The translations under genes were made by a program, and so were the position numbers. This document shows positions 17,883 through 28,019 of a stretch of 64,000 bases of DNA, piece by piece. The notes under the pieces were generated by a model. The model was not told where the DNA came from. It ran no database searches and worked only from the letters and a program-made list of their open reading frames with translations. The stretch comes from Nocardioides eburneiflavus (GTDB taxonomy: Bacteria > Actinomycetota > Actinomycetes > Propionibacteriales > Nocardioidaceae), in NCBI RefSeq assembly GCF_004785795.1, contig NZ_SRRO01000001.1, positions 3,720,001-3,784,000 of the forward strand, in the 5' to 3' direction. Within the stretch, counting starts at the first letter, position 1. The number at the start of each line of letters is the position of its first letter.

Positions 17883-18848
17883 TCAGGCAGCGAGGTCGGG
17901 GTCGCCGGCGCGGCGGAGCTTCTGCAGCGCCTCCCGCTCCAGCTGGCGCACCCGCTCGGCGGAGATGCCGTGGCGGGCACCGATGTCGGCGAGCTTGTGC
18001 TGGCGACCGTCGGCCAGGCCGTAGCGGGCGCGGACGATGTCGGCCGAGCGCTCGTCGAGGATCCCGACCAGGTCGTCGAGGCGCTGACGGGCCTCGGCGT
18101 CGAGGTAGTTGAGGTCCGGGCCCGGTGCGGTCTCCTGGGCCATCAGGTCGCCCAGCGACGTGTCGCCGTCCTCGTCGACCGGGGTGTCCAGGGACACGTG
18201 GTCGCGGCCCCAGCTCATCAGGTCGAGGACCCGGTCGAGCTCCATGCCGAGCTCGGTGGCGATCTCTTCGGGCTCGGGGTCGCGCCCGAGCTGGCGCTCG
18301 AGCGTGCGCCGCGCGCTGCCGACCTGGTTGAGCTCCTCCACGACGTGCACGGGGAGGCGTACGACGCGGGCCTGCTGCGCGATGCCGCGGGTGATGGCCT
18401 GGCGGACCCACCAGGTTGCGTAGGTCGAGAACTTGTAGCCCTTGGTGTAGTCGAACTTCTCGACCGCGCGGATCAGGCCGGTGTTGCCCTCCTGGATCAG
18501 GTCGAGCATCGGCATCTGCGAGCGGCCGTACTTGCGGGCGATCGAGACCACGAGGCGCAGGTTGGCCTCGATGAAGCGGTCGACGGCGAGCCGACCCTGC
18601 TCGGCGAGCCACTCGAGCTCGGCCTCGTTGGCGCTCATCGGGGCGCCGCCCTTGCGCCGGCCGACCCGGCCGGTGTCGAGGAGGTGCTGGGCCAGCAGGC
18701 CCGCCTCGATGGTCTTTGACAGCTCGACCTCGGTCTCGGCGTCGAGGAGCGGGGTGCGAGCGATCTCGTCGAGGTAGAGGCCCACGCTGTCGCGGCCCTC
18801 GATCTCACGAGTGGTGCTGGTGGTGCGCTTGGCCTGTGCAGTGCTCAT
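17883..18848 (-). CDS. group-2 RNA polymerase sigma-70 factor (SigB/Hrd-like)
   Basis: 321 residues. Region 1.2 (DSVGLYLDEIARTPLL), region 2 ([47 protein letters not shown]), region 3 and region 4.2 (AERVRQLEREALQKLRR) are intact. The long acidic region 1.1 and Lys/Ala-rich N terminus of the primary sigma factor are missing. This is the profile of non-essential primary-like factors such as mycobacterial SigB. The start is fixed by AGGAGG 6-11 nt before ATG 18848. A SigR/SigH-type promoter lies just upstream (18897-18923), so it may be induced by thiol-oxidative stress. Confidence 0.93.
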   Translation of the reverse strand: MSTAQAKRTTSTTREIEGRDSVGLYLDEIARTPLLDAETEVELSKTIEAGLLAQHLLDTGRVGRRKGGAPMSANEAELEWLAEQGRLAVDRFIEANLRLVVSIARKYGRSQMPMLDLIQEGNTGLIRAVEKFDYTKGYKFSTYATWWVRQAITRGIAQQARVVRLPVHVVEELNQVGSARRTLERQLGRDPEPEEIATELGMELDRVLDLMSWGRDHVSLDTPVDEDGDTSLGDLMAQETAPGPDLNYLDAEARQRLDDLVGILDERSADIVRARYGLADGRQHKLADIGARHGISAERVRQLEREALQKLRRAGDPDLAA

Positions 18849-18896
18849 CTCGTCCTCCTGCTCTCGTGCGACCACCCCGTGTCGCACATCTCTTCC

Positions 18897-18923
18897 AACG
18901 CCTGTGTCCGCTGCGGGATTCCC
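18897..18923 (-). promoter_or_regulatory. SigR/SigH-type promoter of the group-2 sigma gene
   Basis: On the minus strand GGGAAT (18923-18918), exactly 18 nt, then GTT (18899-18897). This is an exact match to the thiol-stress sigma consensus known from Streptomyces SigR and mycobacterial SigH. It gives a leader of about 40 nt containing the AGGAGG site. Confidence 0.7.
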
Positions 18924-19345
18924 GGTCGGATTGGTGCCCTTCACCTGCCTTGACGAGCCAGTTCCCCCGGGAGTTGCACGAACGGCCAACTCTCAGGGAC
19001 TTCTCAGGGGTTCCCCGGTCTGGCTGTGCACATACCCGTACGGGCCGTGATCCCCGCCCACAGGCTCGTGCGGAACATGTGGAGGGCAGGCGCGGGCCTG
19101 TGGAGCACGGGCCGACTTCTGTGAGGAAACCTGTGGGACCCGAGGAATGTCCGGTCGGGGCCTTGCGCGCGTCGGTCGGGGGGCATAGAACTCTCCCTAC
19201 CGACACCGCTCCGGCGGGGTCGGGGATCGAATCGGAGGAAGAGCCCCACCCGGCGACATGGTCGCCGCGCAGGCCCGGTGACGGGGTCGGCGGGGGTTCG
19301 GGCGCCGGTGCGATGGGTCGGACGTCACCATCCCCGACCGCAGCG
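18924..19345. other. non-coding gap upstream of the group-2 sigma gene
   Basis: About 420 nt in which I see no gene with convincing coding character, no tRNA fold and no further repeat. The open frames here lack any recognisable domain. Further sigma-gene promoters may be hidden in it. Confidence 0.4.
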
Positions 19346-19380
19346 AGGGGCTCCTGGTGCTCATACCACCAGGAGCCCCT
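19346..19380 (-). terminator. hairpin downstream of dinB
   Basis: Fourteen-base arms AGGGGCTCCTGGTG (19346-19359) and CACCAGGAGCCCCT (19367-19380) with a 7-base loop, about 100 nt after the dinB stop on the minus strand. Symmetric, no U-run. Confidence 0.75.
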
Positions 19381-19477
19381 CATCCGCGTGCGCCCCCGAG
19401 GCTGCCAAACCAGCGGCCGGCGCCGCAACCCGCCGCGTGCGAGCTGTGGGTGACGAACGCTGCCGGCGTCGGTCCCG

Positions 19478-20779
19478 TCAGTCCTCCGGCGGCGGCTCGA
19501 AGCGCCGGAGGGCGGGATCGTCGACGCGGAAGCTGCGCACCGGTCCCGGCGGCGTGTCGGCGGTCTCGAAGCGTACGGTCACGACGCCCGCGCCCGAGCC
19601 CCAGACCCACCCGGGTCCCAGCTCGTCGTGGACCACGTCGGCACCCGGCGGCCACGTGCGGCGCGGCGGCTCGGGCAGCACCACCTCCACCTCCTCCTCG
19701 GCCGCGGTCTCGCCGAAGAGGTCCTCCTGCACCCAGTCGGCCAGGCCGGACACGCCGACCCCGAGGAGCCGCACCCCGCCCGTGGTGTCGAGGTCGGCGA
19801 GCAGGGAGCGGGCGATCCGCCCGATCGTGCCGCCCTCGTCGGTCGGGCTGGACAGCGTGCTCGACCGGCTGAGGGTGGTGAAGTCGTGCAGCCGCACCTT
19901 GATGGTGACGGTGCGGCCGGAGAGACCGTTCTTGCGCAGCCGGGTCCCGACCTCCCGGGCCTGCCGGGTCAGCAGGCCCTCCATCAAGCGGCGGTCGGTG
20001 AGGTCGGAGTCGTACGTGCCCTCCACGCTCACCGACTTGGCCTCGCGCTCGGCCACCACGGGACGGGAGTCCTGGGCGCGCGCGAGCTGCCACAGGCCGT
20101 GCCCGTGGGCCTGGCCGAGGAGGCGCACGAGCTCGTCCTCGGTGACGAGCTCGAGCTCGGCGATGGTGTGGATGCCCGCTCGGCGCAGCCGCTCGGCGGT
20201 CGCGGGCCCGACGCCGGGGATCACGTGGACGTTCATCGGACGGAGCAGGTCGAGCTCGGTCCCGGGCGGGACCACCGTCATCCCGTCGGGCTTGTCCAGC
20301 TCGCTGGCCACCTTGGCGAGGAACTTCGAGGACGCGATGCCCACCGTCGCGGTGAGACCGCCGGTCACCTCGTGCACCCGGGCGCGCAACCGCTCGCCCA
20401 CCTCGGTGACGGTCGCGACCTCGAGGTCGGGGAGGTCCGCGGCGGCGAGGTCGACGAACGCCTCGTCCAGCGACAGCGGCTCCACCAGCGGGGACAGGTC
20501 GCGCAGGACCTCCATGACGAGCTTGCTCGTCGCACGGTAGGCGTGGAACCGCCCGCTGAGGAAGGCGGCGTGGGGGCAGCGTGCCCGCGCCTCGCGCCCC
20601 GACATCGCCGACCCGACGCCGTAGCGGCGCGCCTCGTACGACGCGGTGGACACCACTCCGCGACCGCCCGTGCCGCCGACGATCACCGGCTTGCCCCGCA
20701 GCGACGGCTTGTCGCGCTGCTCGACGGCGGCGAAGAAGGCGTCCAGGTCCAGGTGCAGGACCGACGCGGTGCTGCGCAT
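19478..20779 (-). CDS. dinB: DNA polymerase IV (Y-family)
   Basis: 433 residues. Catalytic carboxylates are in HLDLDAFFAAVEQRD (N terminus) and SLDEAFVDLAAAD. The helix-hairpin-helix IPGVGPATAERLRRAGI and a little-finger domain with SGRTVTIKVRLHDFTT follow. It carries a ~70-residue C-terminal extension (from about WVQEDLFG) longer than the E. coli enzyme's; QEDLFG resembles a beta-clamp-binding motif (QxxLF). It performs error-prone translesion synthesis. The ATG at 20779 is chosen because MRSTASVLHLDLDAFF starts the fold directly. Confidence 0.95.
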   Translation of the reverse strand: MRSTASVLHLDLDAFFAAVEQRDKPSLRGKPVIVGGTGGRGVVSTASYEARRYGVGSAMSGREARARCPHAAFLSGRFHAYRATSKLVMEVLRDLSPLVEPLSLDEAFVDLAAADLPDLEVATVTEVGERLRARVHEVTGGLTATVGIASSKFLAKVASELDKPDGMTVVPPGTELDLLRPMNVHVIPGVGPATAERLRRAGIHTIAELELVTEDELVRLLGQAHGHGLWQLARAQDSRPVVAEREAKSVSVEGTYDSDLTDRRLMEGLLTRQAREVGTRLRKNGLSGRTVTIKVRLHDFTTLSRSSTLSSPTDEGGTIGRIARSLLADLDTTGGVRLLGVGVSGLADWVQEDLFGETAAEEEVEVVLPEPPRRTWPPGADVVHDELGPGWVWGSGAGVVTVRFETADTPPGPVRSFRVDDPALRRFEPPPED

Positions 20780-20967
20780 CAGCCGGGGACCCGGGATCCA
20801 GAGGGCTGCGTCACTGCTCCATCCTCGCCCATCGGCGTCCGTACGCCGGCGCAAGCGGGGGGTTCGTGGGCCACGAACCGTCCACAGGCCGACGTCGAGG
20901 AGCCTTGTCCACAGGCTGTCGCGCGGCTGGGCTTGGGTCGTCGGTGCCCGCGGGAAACGTCCTCGAC

Positions 20968-21963
20968 ATGGAATCCCACGACCACCACCACGACCACGCC
21001 CCGACCTCACCCTCGCCTGTCACCAGGCTCCGCGCCCGCACCCCGGACGACATCGCCGCCTTCGTGCCGCTCGCCCTCGGCTTCGTCCCCGAGCGGTCCG
21101 TCGTCCTCATCAGCGTCGGCTCGCCGGGCGGCATGAGCGCACGCGTCGACCTGCCCCAGGACCCCGACGACGTCGACGACGTGGTGGAGGCGCTGCTGCG
21201 TCCCGCCCGGCGCAACGGCGTCCGCGACGTGGTCGTGGTGATCTACGACGACGACACCACGGTCGCCGACGAGGCTGCCTGGGCCCTCCACGAGGAGCTC
21301 ACCGCGGCGGGCATCTCGGTCCGGGAGGTCATGCGGGTGCACGACGACCACTGGTACGCCGTGCTGCCCGGCGCGCCCCTGGCCGCCTACCGAGGCGTGC
21401 CGTTCACCCGCGCCGAGCACCCGTTCACCGCACAGGGCGTCTTCGACGGCCGCGTCACGCACACCAGCCGTGAGGCACTACGAGCCACGCTGGCCCCCGA
21501 CGTCGCGTCGATCCGCACGACCGAGGCCGCGCTCGCGGAGGCGAGCGCCTTGCCCGGCGGCGCGCTCGGGAGCCTCGTGCGGCGCCATCTGGGCAGTGGC
21601 ACCACCTTCTCGGTCGACGAGCTGGCCGCAGTCGCCCACACCCTCCCGTCCGGCGCGCGCCGCGACGAGGCGTGGGTGGGGCTCGTCCGGGGCGAGGCGC
21701 GCCGGGCCGTGGACCTGTGGAGCGACGCCGTACGACGACTGCCGGACCGGCACGTCGCCGGGCCGGCGGCCGTCCTGGCCTTCGCGGCGTGGCTCCTGGG
21801 GGACGGGGCGCTGGCGTGGTGCGCCGTCGACCGCTGTCGGGACGTCGAGCCCGCCCATTCCCTCGGCGGCCTCGTGGCCCAGCTGCTGGAGTCGGCGACC
21901 TCCCCGGACCACTGGGAGGTCCTGCGGCCCGAGCTGGCGACCAGCGGGGACCCCGCTGCGTGA
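20968..21963 (+). CDS. DUF4192 domain protein
   Basis: 331 residues with the DUF4192 pattern (RARTPDDIAAFVPLALGFVPERSVVLISV; PARRNGVRDVVVVIYDDD; TRAEHPFTAQGVFDGR). The family is restricted to actinobacteria and has no known function. The N terminus is unusually His/Asp-rich (MESHDHHHDHAP), which could bind metal or be a linker. ATG at 20968; no strong ribosome-binding site. Divergent from dinB across a 188-nt gap in which I recognise no conserved element. Confidence 0.85.
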   Translation: MESHDHHHDHAPTSPSPVTRLRARTPDDIAAFVPLALGFVPERSVVLISVGSPGGMSARVDLPQDPDDVDDVVEALLRPARRNGVRDVVVVIYDDDTTVADEAAWALHEELTAAGISVREVMRVHDDHWYAVLPGAPLAAYRGVPFTRAEHPFTAQGVFDGRVTHTSREALRATLAPDVASIRTTEAALAEASALPGGALGSLVRRHLGSGTTFSVDELAAVAHTLPSGARRDEAWVGLVRGEARRAVDLWSDAVRRLPDRHVAGPAAVLAFAAWLLGDGALAWCAVDRCRDVEPAHSLGGLVAQLLESATSPDHWEVLRPELATSGDPAA

Positions 21964-22004
21964 GACCAGCCCGGCGGGCGGTTCCCGCGAGGTCCGGGCG
22001 TGGC

Positions 22005-22010
22005 TAGGGT
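22005..22010 (+). promoter_or_regulatory. -10 element, leaderless, for the GCS2-type ligase
   Basis: TAGGGT, 6 nt before the ATG at 22017. Confidence 0.55.
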
Positions 22011-22016
22011 GCCGAC

Positions 22017-23480
22017 ATGGGAGAAGAGGTCGCGCAGCAGGAGTTCAGTCGGGCCGACCGGACGCGCCACCGCGAGAAGGTGCGTCGCAACCTCGACGTG
22101 TTCGCCCGGATGCTGCGGGAGGCCGCGTTCGACACGGACGACCCGATGACCGGCCTCGAGATGGAGCTCAACCTCATCGACGACGCCGGCGACCCGGCCC
22201 TGAAGAACGCCGAGGTCCTCGAGGCCATCGCCGACCCCGACTTCCAGACCGAGCTCGGCCAGTTCAACATCGAGATCAACCTGGCGCCCGCCAAGCTGCG
22301 CGAGGGCGGGCTGGCCACCTTCGAGGAGAGCCTGCGCCGCTCGCTCAACGACGCCGAGGAGAAGGGCTCCCGGGTGGGGGCCCACCAGGTGATGATCGGC
22401 ATCCTGCCGACGCTCGCCGAGGGGCACATGACCCGCGACTCGCTGAGCTCCAACCCCCGCTACGCGCTGCTGTCCGAGCAGATCCTCAACGCCCGCGGCG
22501 AGGACATCACGATCAGCATCTCCGGCAAGGAGCGGCTCACCACGACGGCCGACTCGATCGTCCCCGAGGCCGCGTGCACCAGCACCCAGTTCCACGTCCA
22601 GACCTCGCCCGACCAGTTCGCCGCCTACTGGAACGCGGCCCAGTCGATCGCCGGCGTGCAGCTCGCGGTGTCGGCCAACTCGCCCTACCTCCTCGGCAAG
22701 GAGCTGTGGCGCGAGACGCGGATCCCGCTGTTCGAGCAGGCCACCGACACCCGCAGCGAGGAGCTGAAGGCGCAGGGCGTCCGTCCGCGCGTGTGGTTCG
22801 GCGAGCGCTGGATCACCTCGGTGTTCGACCTGTTCGAGGAGAACGTCCGCTACTTCCCGGCGCTGCTGCCCGTGACCGACGAGGAGGACCCCCTCGAGGT
22901 CCTCGAGGCCGGCGGCACTCCCGCCCTCCACGAGCTCAAGCTGCACAACGGCACGATCTACCGCTGGAACCGACCGGTGTACGACATCTCCCAGGGCATG
23001 CCGCACCTGCGGGTCGAGAACCGCCTGCTGGCCGCCGGGCCGACCGTGGCCGACACGATCGCCAACGCGGCGCTGTGGTTCGGACTGATCCGCTACCTCG
23101 TCGAGAGCGAGCGCCCGCTCTGGTCGCAGATGTCGTTCTCGGCAGCCGAGGAGAACTTCCACGTCGCGGCCCAGACAGGTGTCGACGCCCAGGTCTACTG
23201 GCCCGGCATCGGGCAGGTCCGTGCCACCGAGCTCGTGCTGCGCAGGCTGCTGCCGATGGCACACGCGGGCCTCGAGTCGTGGGGCGTGCCGGGCGAGCAG
23301 CGCGACCGCTACCTCGGGATCATCGAGCATCGGTGCCAGGCCGAGGCTAGTGGCGCCGGGTGGTTCGTCGACCGGGTGCGCGAGCGCGGGGGAGAGGACC
23401 GCTACGACGCGCTGCGCGCGACGCTGCTCGACTATCGCGACCGCATGCACAGCAACGAGCCGGTCCACGCCTGGGACTGA
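22017..23480 (+). CDS. GCS2-type glutamate-cysteine ligase-like enzyme
   Basis: 487 residues of the GCS2 (plant/actinobacterial) carboxylate-amine ligase superfamily. Landmarks are GLEMELNLID at the start of the ATP-grasp-like half, ELGQFNIEINLAP, SEAACTSTQFHVQ-like substrate loop, NGTIYRWNRPVYD and HLRVENRLLAAGPT. Family members ligate an amine to a glutamate gamma-carboxyl, as in mycothiol/ergothioneine or glutathione-like pathways, but the partner amine is not predictable here. No thiol-pathway genes are adjacent, so it is not named gshA. Confidence 0.85.
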   Translation: MGEEVAQQEFSRADRTRHREKVRRNLDVFARMLREAAFDTDDPMTGLEMELNLIDDAGDPALKNAEVLEAIADPDFQTELGQFNIEINLAPAKLREGGLATFEESLRRSLNDAEEKGSRVGAHQVMIGILPTLAEGHMTRDSLSSNPRYALLSEQILNARGEDITISISGKERLTTTADSIVPEAACTSTQFHVQTSPDQFAAYWNAAQSIAGVQLAVSANSPYLLGKELWRETRIPLFEQATDTRSEELKAQGVRPRVWFGERWITSVFDLFEENVRYFPALLPVTDEEDPLEVLEAGGTPALHELKLHNGTIYRWNRPVYDISQGMPHLRVENRLLAAGPTVADTIANAALWFGLIRYLVESERPLWSQMSFSAAEENFHVAAQTGVDAQVYWPGIGQVRATELVLRRLLPMAHAGLESWGVPGEQRDRYLGIIEHRCQAEASGAGWFVDRVRERGGEDRYDALRATLLDYRDRMHSNEPVHAWD

Positions 23481-23561
23481 CCCGGCTCGCTCGCTGGTCG
23501 CGTGCTCGAGCGGTGTGTGACGCAGGTACTGAACCTGCAGAACCTGTCTCGCTCACCGATC

Positions 23562-23690
23562 GGGCGGTGCCGGAGCCACATTCGGCCGGCTCGGAATGTG
23601 GGTGGGGCACCGCTGGCGCGTGTCTCCCCGCGTGGGCGGTGCCGGAGCCACATTCGGCCGGCTCGGAATGTGGGTGGGGCACCGCTGGCG
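23562..23690. repeat. tandem pair of 57-bp hairpin repeats
   Basis: Two identical 57-base units at 23562-23618 and 23634-23690, 15 bases apart (period 72). Each is a two-step palindrome: GCGGTGCC pairs with GGCACCGC outside and CCACATTC with GAATGTGG inside, with 4-base internal bulges and a loop containing GCCGGC. It lies between the GCS2-ligase gene and the convergent hypothetical gene, so it could also act as a bidirectional terminator. Confidence 0.9.
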
Positions 23691-23696
23691 CCGAGG

Positions 23697-24161
23697 TCAG
23701 GGCGGCGTCGGGGGGACCGCGCCGGGCTTTGCGCGCAGGCGGCGCCACTCCCGGCGTACGCCGCTGACGGGGTCGAACCAGCCCCGGCGGGTCACCACGA
23801 CCAGGCCGACGTGCGCGCCGAGCGCCTGGCTCGCCCAGGCGGTCGGGCCGAGCCAGCGCAGGTCGTCGTCGTGCGGGCTGAGCTGGCCCGGTCGGGTCAG
23901 CCAGAGCACCGGGCGCGGGGTGAGCGAGGCCGACCTGAGCAGCATCGCCAGCGCCACGTCGGCGCGCAGGCCGGCGTCGGCGACGGGCGGGTCGTCCGCG
24001 TGGCGGACGCATCGCCCCGGCACGCCGGCGTGCACAGTGGGCGGGAAGCGGCGGCGCCGCTCGGTCTCGACGAGCTCGAGCGTTGCTGCCCGCAGCACGG
24101 CGTGCGTGTAGCGGTCGATGGGGGCCTGGAGCGCGTAGGGGCCGGCGAGCTGGGGAGCCAC
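23697..24161 (-). CDS. conserved hypothetical protein
   Basis: 154 residues from a GTG at 24161 set 6 nt after CACGCT; a start at 24206 is possible but gives an unusual Arg-rich lead. The sequence (APIDRYTHAVLRAATLELVETERRRRFPPTVHAGVPG; PVLWLTRPGQLSPHDDDLRWL; GWFDPVSGVRREW) looks like a folded soluble protein with codon bias like its neighbours. No catalytic motif or membrane segment is apparent and I do not recognise the family. Confidence 0.7.
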   Translation of the reverse strand: MAPQLAGPYALQAPIDRYTHAVLRAATLELVETERRRRFPPTVHAGVPGRCVRHADDPPVADAGLRADVALAMLLRSASLTPRPVLWLTRPGQLSPHDDDLRWLGPTAWASQALGAHVGLVVVTRRGWFDPVSGVRREWRRLRAKPGAVPPTPP

Positions 24162-24167
24162 GTGTCC

Positions 24168-24173
24168 AGCGTG
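24168..24173 (-). promoter_or_regulatory. -10-like element for the hypothetical gene
   Basis: CACGCT on the minus strand, 6 nt before the GTG at 24161. Confidence 0.4.
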
Positions 24174-24286
24174 CCGCAGCCCGACGCGCGCGACGCGCCC
24201 CTCCACAGGCTGCCCACGGTCGAGTGTTTTCCGTTACGGTGCCAACAGGCCGACGGCGTGCTGCCGCGGCCCCGAGAGGAGACACC

Positions 24287-24688
24287 ATGGGCACTGTCGT
24301 CGTCGGATACGTCCCCAAGCCGGAGGGCGAAGCCGCTCTTGCTGCTGGCATCAACGAGGCCAAGCTGCGCGGCAGCAAGCTCGTCGTGGTGAACTCCCAC
24401 CGGGGAGGCCAGGAGTTCGACGGCTCGGCGGCCAAGGCCGCGGAGGACGACCTCGGCGCCATCAGGGCCAGGCTCGAGGAGGCCGGTGTCGAGCACGACA
24501 TCCGCCAGCTCGTGCGTGGGTTCGAGCCCGCAGAGGACCTGATCAGCATCGCCGAGGCCAACAGCGCGGAGCTGCTCGTCATCGGCCTGCGCCGCCGCTC
24601 GCCCGTCGGCAAGCTGATCCTCGGCAGCAACGCCCAGCGCGTGCTGCTCGACGCGCCCTGCCCGGTCCTGGCGGTCAAGGCCCAGTAG
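24287..24688 (+). CDS. universal stress protein (UspA family)
   Basis: 133 residues, single Usp domain. The C-terminal nucleotide-binding signature is GLRRRSPVGKLILGSNAQRVLLDAPCPVL, of the G-2x-G-9x-G(S) type, so ATP binding is expected. The start is fixed by GAGGAG 5-10 nt before ATG 24287, one of the few clear Shine-Dalgarno sites in this part. Its role in stress adaptation is inferred only from the family. TTACGGT near 24233 upstream could be a -10. Confidence 0.93.
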   Translation: MGTVVVGYVPKPEGEAALAAGINEAKLRGSKLVVVNSHRGGQEFDGSAAKAAEDDLGAIRARLEEAGVEHDIRQLVRGFEPAEDLISIAEANSAELLVIGLRRRSPVGKLILGSNAQRVLLDAPCPVLAVKAQ

Positions 24689-24758
24689 CAGGCCGACTGG
24701 CAGGCCGTGCAGGAGGCCGTGGGCCCGCTTCGCCCGCGCCGCGGAGCCGTACGTCGGG

Positions 24759-24764
24759 CAGGAT
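24759..24764 (+). promoter_or_regulatory. -10-like element for the HhH-GPD gene
   Basis: CAGGAT, 6 nt before the ATG at 24771. Confidence 0.45.
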
Positions 24765-24770
24765 GTCCTC

Positions 24771-25346
24771 ATGGGCTTCCAGATCACCGGCGACCCCGCC
24801 GCCGACAAGGTTCTCGACGACTCCGCGTTCGCGCTGCTGGTCGGCATGATGCTCGACCAGCAGTACCCGATGGAGCATGCGTTCCGTGGCCCGGCCAAGG
24901 TGCTCGACCGGTTCGGCTCGGTCGAGCCCGACGCCATCGCAGCCGCAGACCCCGAGCAGTTCGCGGCCATGGCGTCGACGCCGCCGGCGATCCACCGCTT
25001 CCCGGGCTCGATGGCCGCCCGCCTGCAGGAGCTCGCGCGGATCGTCGAGGAGTCCTACGGCGGGGACGCCTCGCGGATCTGGACGGAGGCAGCCGACGGA
25101 AAGGACCTCCTCAAGCGGGTGATGGCCCTGCCGGGCTTCGGCAAGCAGAAGGCCCAGATCTTCGTCGCCCTGCTGGCCAAGCAGGCCGGTGTCCGCCCCG
25201 ACGGGTGGGAGGCCGTCGTGGGCGACTACGCCCTGGACGGCCACCGGTCGGTCGCCGACGTCGTGGACGCCGAGTCGCTGCAGAAGGTGCGCGACTTCAA
25301 GAAGGCCAAGAAGGCCGGGTCGGCCGCGGCGAAGACCGCCCGCTGA
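24771..25346 (+). CDS. HhH-GPD-type base-excision repair protein
   Basis: 191 residues. A compact helical protein with the hairpin VMALPGFGKQKAQIFVALLAK and the downstream GDYALDGHRSVADV, matching the uncharacterised actinobacterial HhH-GPD family. The catalytic aspartate expected after the hairpin in glycosylases may be the Asp in VVGDYALDG. No iron-sulfur cysteine cluster. The Lys/Ala-rich C terminus could bind DNA. Likely a DNA glycosylase-like repair factor; substrate unknown. Confidence 0.88.
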   Translation: MGFQITGDPAADKVLDDSAFALLVGMMLDQQYPMEHAFRGPAKVLDRFGSVEPDAIAAADPEQFAAMASTPPAIHRFPGSMAARLQELARIVEESYGGDASRIWTEAADGKDLLKRVMALPGFGKQKAQIFVALLAKQAGVRPDGWEAVVGDYALDGHRSVADVVDAESLQKVRDFKKAKKAGSAAAKTAR

Positions 25347-25482
25347 GCCACCGACCTGGCGGCGTACGCGCCGCGCGAGCGGCCCGGTGCCGGACATCAG
25401 GTCAGTCGTGGCAGAATGACGACGCGGCTCTTGACGTCACCGGGCCTCGCCGCGCCCCGAAGTTGCTGGACGAGAGGTGTTC

Positions 25483-26970
<1,488 letters not shown>

Positions 26971-26999
26971 CCCGGACCCGGATCCAGGTGCGAGCGGAC

Positions 27000-28016
27000 A
27001 TGCACCGTCTCGCGAGCAGCGTCGCCCTCACGGCGGCGCTGCTCCTCATTTCGGGGTGCTCGACCGGCGGCACGCCCATCGACGGCGGGCCCGCCGGGTC
27101 GACCCCGTCCCCGCAGTCCTCCGCGACAGCGACGCCGACCGAGGACACCGCTGAGGGGACCACCGAGGAGCGGGCTCCTGAGCAGGGCATGGTCACCCCG
27201 GCGGACTTCGAACGCGCCACGGCCGTGCGGGTCGTACGCCACCTCGCCGGGGTGATCGGTCCCCGCGAGGCGACCGGCCGTGCGTACGCCCGCGCCGCAC
27301 GCTGGGTGCAGGGCGAGCTCGAGGGGATGGGGTACGACGTGGCGCGCCAGCGGTTCGACGTGCCGGCGGGGGAGTCGTGGGGCGTCCCTGTCCCGGCCGG
27401 CCGATCGGTCAACGTGGTGGCGACGCCGGTCGGGTTCGACCCTGCCCGCCCGCACCTCGTCGTCGGTGCGCACCTCGACACCGTCCCGCAGGCTCCCGGT
27501 GCCGAGGACAACGCGTCCGGGGTCGGCGTCCTGCTGGCGGTCGCCGAGGCGGTCGCGCAGCGTCGGACCCGTCTGCCTGTCGTGCTGGTGGCCTTCGGCG
27601 CGGAGGAGCCCCGCGGGCCGGGAGACGACGACCACCACTACGGCTCGCGCCACTACGCCGCCGAGCTGGGACGTCGCGAGCGCGCCGCCGTGCGCGCCAT
27701 GGTGTCGCTCGACCGCGTGGGAGTCGGCGCCACGGTGCCGGTCGGCTCCGCGACGTCGTCCGACCCCGTGCAACGCTCGCTTCTGGCCGCCGCCCGCTCC
27801 GCGGGCGTACGGGCGGTCGCAGTGGCCGAGCAGCGCAGCAGCGACCACTGGTCGTTCGTCCGAGCCGGCCTGCCCGCGGCACGGCTCGGGTCGACGTCGT
27901 ACGCCGCCTATCACTCGGCGGCCGACGTCCCGGCCGTCGTGCAGCCCGAGCAGCTCGCGCGTGCGGGTCGCGTCGTGCTCGCGTGGCTCGCGCCGCGCCA
28001 GCCGTCCGCTGGGTAG
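27000..28016 (+). CDS. M28-family zinc aminopeptidase lipoprotein
   Basis: 338 residues. A lipobox LLLISGC near residue 20 is followed by a Ser/Thr/Pro/Glu-rich linker to ~65. Two-zinc M28 ligands are all visible: His158 (GAHLDT), Asp170 (EDNASG), Glu202/203 (GAEE), Asp238 (SLDRVG) and His305 (YHSAADVP). It is probably an extracellular membrane-tethered aminopeptidase. A GTG at 26988 is also in frame, but ATG 27000 puts the signal peptide at the very start. It lies 29 nt after sigA and may be co-transcribed. Confidence 0.9.
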   Translation: MHRLASSVALTAALLLISGCSTGGTPIDGGPAGSTPSPQSSATATPTEDTAEGTTEERAPEQGMVTPADFERATAVRVVRHLAGVIGPREATGRAYARAARWVQGELEGMGYDVARQRFDVPAGESWGVPVPAGRSVNVVATPVGFDPARPHLVVGAHLDTVPQAPGAEDNASGVGVLLAVAEAVAQRRTRLPVVLVAFGAEEPRGPGDDDHHYGSRHYAAELGRRERAAVRAMVSLDRVGVGATVPVGSATSSDPVQRSLLAAARSAGVRAVAVAEQRSSDHWSFVRAGLPAARLGSTSYAAYHSAADVPAVVQPEQLARAGRVVLAWLAPRQPSAG

Positions 28017-28019
28017 GAG

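Noticed and set aside
18849..19345. A tRNA or small RNA in the gap upstream of the group-2 sigma gene
   Set aside because: The segment GGGGATCGAATCGG near 19219 recalls a T-loop, but no cloverleaf partner stems could be found.
22017..23480. Naming the GCS2-type ligase gshA
   Set aside because: Substrate cannot be inferred and no glutathione genes are adjacent.
23562..23690. The 57-bp repeats as a CRISPR array
   Set aside because: Only two units, a 15-base spacer, long internal palindromes, and no cas genes.
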